NCBI GenBank assembly: GCA_036343175.1
Contig: JAZASR010000061.1
Location: 1-7,674, forward strand
Direction: 5' to 3'
Origin: JAEEJA01 sp036343175
GTDB lineage: Bacteria; Bacillota; Clostridia; Lachnospirales; Lachnospiraceae
DNA: 7,674 bases
This document shows, piece after piece, positions 6,555-7,674 of this stretch (position 1 is its first letter; each line of letters opens with the position of its first letter). The notes beneath the pieces are model-generated. The model searched no databases, was not told the origin of the DNA, and was given only the letters and a program-made list of their open reading frames with translations. A program made the position numbers and the translations under genes.

Positions 6555-7327
6555 ATGGGAATCGACAAAGATAAAGTTTTTGAAATCATACGTTCTGTTC
6601 GTCCGCTGTTCAGTGATAACAAGAAGGCTGCGGAGATTCGGGAGAAAGGACTAGCGGATTATGTGACGAGTGTTGATGTTACCGTGCAGGGAATTCTTCA
6701 GGAAAAATTTGGTGAGCTTTATCCGGATGTACAATTCCTTGCAGAGGAAAAGGACAACGACGGGATTAATTTTCAGGGAAAGTTCTTTATCGTAGACCCA
6801 TGTGACGGGACAACGAATCTTGTACATGATGATCGGTTCAGCTGCGTATCTGTGGGCTATGCTGAAGGAGGATCGCTTGTGGGAGGATTCATCTATCAGC
6901 CCTATACAGATGAGATGTTCTTTCCGGAACGAGGAAAAGGAGCTTTTCTTAATGGGAAGCCAATTCAGGTGAGCAAGGCGCAGGACCTGGAGCATAGTCT
7001 GATCGCAGTCGGGACAACACCGTATCAGAAGGAATATGCTGATAGGAATTTTGATCTTTTCAAAAGAATATTTATGAAGACGCAGGACACCGGCGGGCTG
7101 GTAGCGCAGCACTGGACTTAGCTTATGTTGCGTGTGGAAGACTTGACGGATATTTTGAGAGACGACTTAAGCCTTGGGATTTTTCTGCAGGAATACTTCT
7201 TGTAGAAGAGGCAGGAGGAAAGGTTTCCGGATATCAGGGAGAGTCAATCGATTTTACAAAGTGGGCAGATATTGTGGTAAGCAACGGAAAGATACATGAA
7301 GCTTTGATACAGGAAACATTCCGGTAG
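6555..7327 (+). pseudogene. Inositol-monophosphatase-family gene broken by a one-base deletion near 7090
   Basis: The family removes phosphate from inositol phosphates, PAP or sugar phosphates using Mg2+. Frame one (6555-7121, ATG with GAGG at 6544-6547) gives 188 residues with DYVTSVD (35-41), AEE (63-65) and the metal motif DPCDGTTN (81-88), then stops at TAG 7119-7121 after TGGLVAQHWT. The correct continuation lies in another frame from 7091 to TAG 7325-7327: RRAGSAALDLAYVACGRLDGYFE, then the key KPWDFSAGILLVEEAGGKVSG with the last metal-ligand Asp, and WADIVVSNGKIHEALIQ. Joining the frames needs one base added at about 7089-7091 and yields about 257 residues, the usual family length. The 188-residue product lacks the WD aspartate and should be inactive. 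The second half has no start of its own. No slippery sequence is seen, so recent mutation or a sequencing indel is likelier than programmed frameshifting. Confidence 0.88.
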
Positions 7328-7338
7328 CATACTTCGTC

Positions 7339-7343
7339 GGAGG
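7339..7343 (+). promoter_or_regulatory. Ribosome binding site of the PIN-like gene
   Basis: GGAGG at 7339-7343 lies 9 bases before ATG 7353 and fixes that start. It begins 12 bases after the stop of the broken phosphatase gene, so the two genes are likely cotranscribed. Confidence 0.6.
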
Positions 7344-7352
7344 AAGTTTTGT

Positions 7353-7674
7353 ATGTCAGTATTTTATGTCGATTTTGAGAATGTCAGTAATCAGGGGCTA
7401 AGCGGAATTGAAAAGCTTTCGGAGAAGGACAAGGTCATCATTTTATACAGCGACAGTGCCAATTGTATTCATTTTGACTGCGTAGAAAAGCTTCTGAACT
7501 GTAAGACACAGTTAGAAATATTTAAAGCAGATCACGGTACGCCGAACGCTTTGGATTTCCAACTTGTAAGTCTCATGTTCCTTCGGATTAGAAAGGATGA
7601 AGACACCTATATTGTCAGCAAGGACAATGGTTTTGATGCGGCCGTAAAACTTGGGAGACGACAGGGCATTGAAA
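7353..7674 (+). CDS. PIN-like domain nuclease, N-terminal part (cut at right edge)
   Basis: The frame is open to the end of the window (107 codons, no stop). The N-terminus MSVFYVDFENVSNQGL has the first acidic residues of PIN/NYN-type domains (D7, E9, N10). Further acidic positions follow in the expected order: D60 (KADHG), D68 (NALDFQL), and D91/D95 in YIVSKDNGFDAAVK, which fits the metal site of PIN-fold ribonucleases. Alternating strands (KVIILYS, QLEIFKA, TYIVSK) support a Rossmann-like PIN fold. The likely role is a metal-dependent RNase or a nuclease-like protein acting in the cytosol. It does not look like a compact VapC toxin: no antitoxin gene precedes it, and its start is like that of the clostridial 'PIN-like' proteins (PIN_7/NYN style). 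Any domain beyond residue 107 is unseen. Confidence 0.75.
   Translation, partial: MSVFYVDFENVSNQGLSGIEKLSEKDKVIILYSDSANCIHFDCVEKLLNCKTQLEIFKADHGTPNALDFQLVSLMFLRIRKDEDTYIVSKDNGFDAAVKLGRRQGIE

Noticed and set aside
6651..7112. 153-codon minus-strand ORF over the phosphatase gene
   Set aside because: Antisense shadow of a recognised family; no motif and no ribosome binding site of its own.
7085..7125. Programmed frameshift producing full-length IMPase
   Set aside because: There is no heptamer slippery site, no stimulatory Shine-Dalgarno-like element placed as in known cases, and the family does not use recoding.

Overview
The window looks like a piece of an integrative/mobilizable element in a low-to-mid GC Firmicute, most likely a gut clostridium of the Lachnospiraceae type. 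The reasons are the C-terminal end of a clostridial-type conjugative relaxase at the left edge, strong purine-rich ribosome binding sites before most genes, and protein families that resemble Lachnospiraceae members. The taxon is inferred from protein flavour only; no marker gene is present.

Layout: (1) 1-705 is the end of a relaxase gene, cut by the window edge. (2) 706-1083 holds no convincing gene. It contains a dense GC-rich cluster of perfect hairpins (731-896), an imperfect inverted repeat (967-991) and an intrinsic terminator-like hairpin (1009-1045) shortly before the first cargo gene. (3) 1084-7674 is a tightly packed, all-plus-strand gene row with gaps of about 25-80 bases and no convincing internal terminator, so it is probably one operon. 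In order it encodes: a coiled-coil/DUF2325 protein whose first 19 codons appear detached by a one-base frame change; an UlaG/YtkL-type metallo-beta-lactamase-fold hydrolase; an HD-domain phosphohydrolase of the YfbR/HDDC2 type; a 105-residue protein of unknown function; a 289-residue helical-repeat protein of unknown function; an aldo/keto reductase with a C-terminal iron-sulfur domain; an inositol-monophosphatase-family gene broken by a one-base deletion; and the start of a PIN-like nuclease that runs off the right edge.

Taken together, the row combines several metal-dependent phospho-/nucleotide-type hydrolases (MBL, HD, IMPase, PIN-like) with a redox enzyme and three poorly known proteins, all downstream of a relaxase. 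A shared role in nucleotide or RNA turnover is a guess from the families and is not shown by the sequence. The most distinctive non-coding feature is the hairpin cluster. Its stems are capped by GAA or GGA triloops, three of them closed by C-G, which is the motif known to make very stable single-stranded DNA hairpins. Two independent one-base lesions in 7.7 kb suggest either decay of the cargo or assembly indels.
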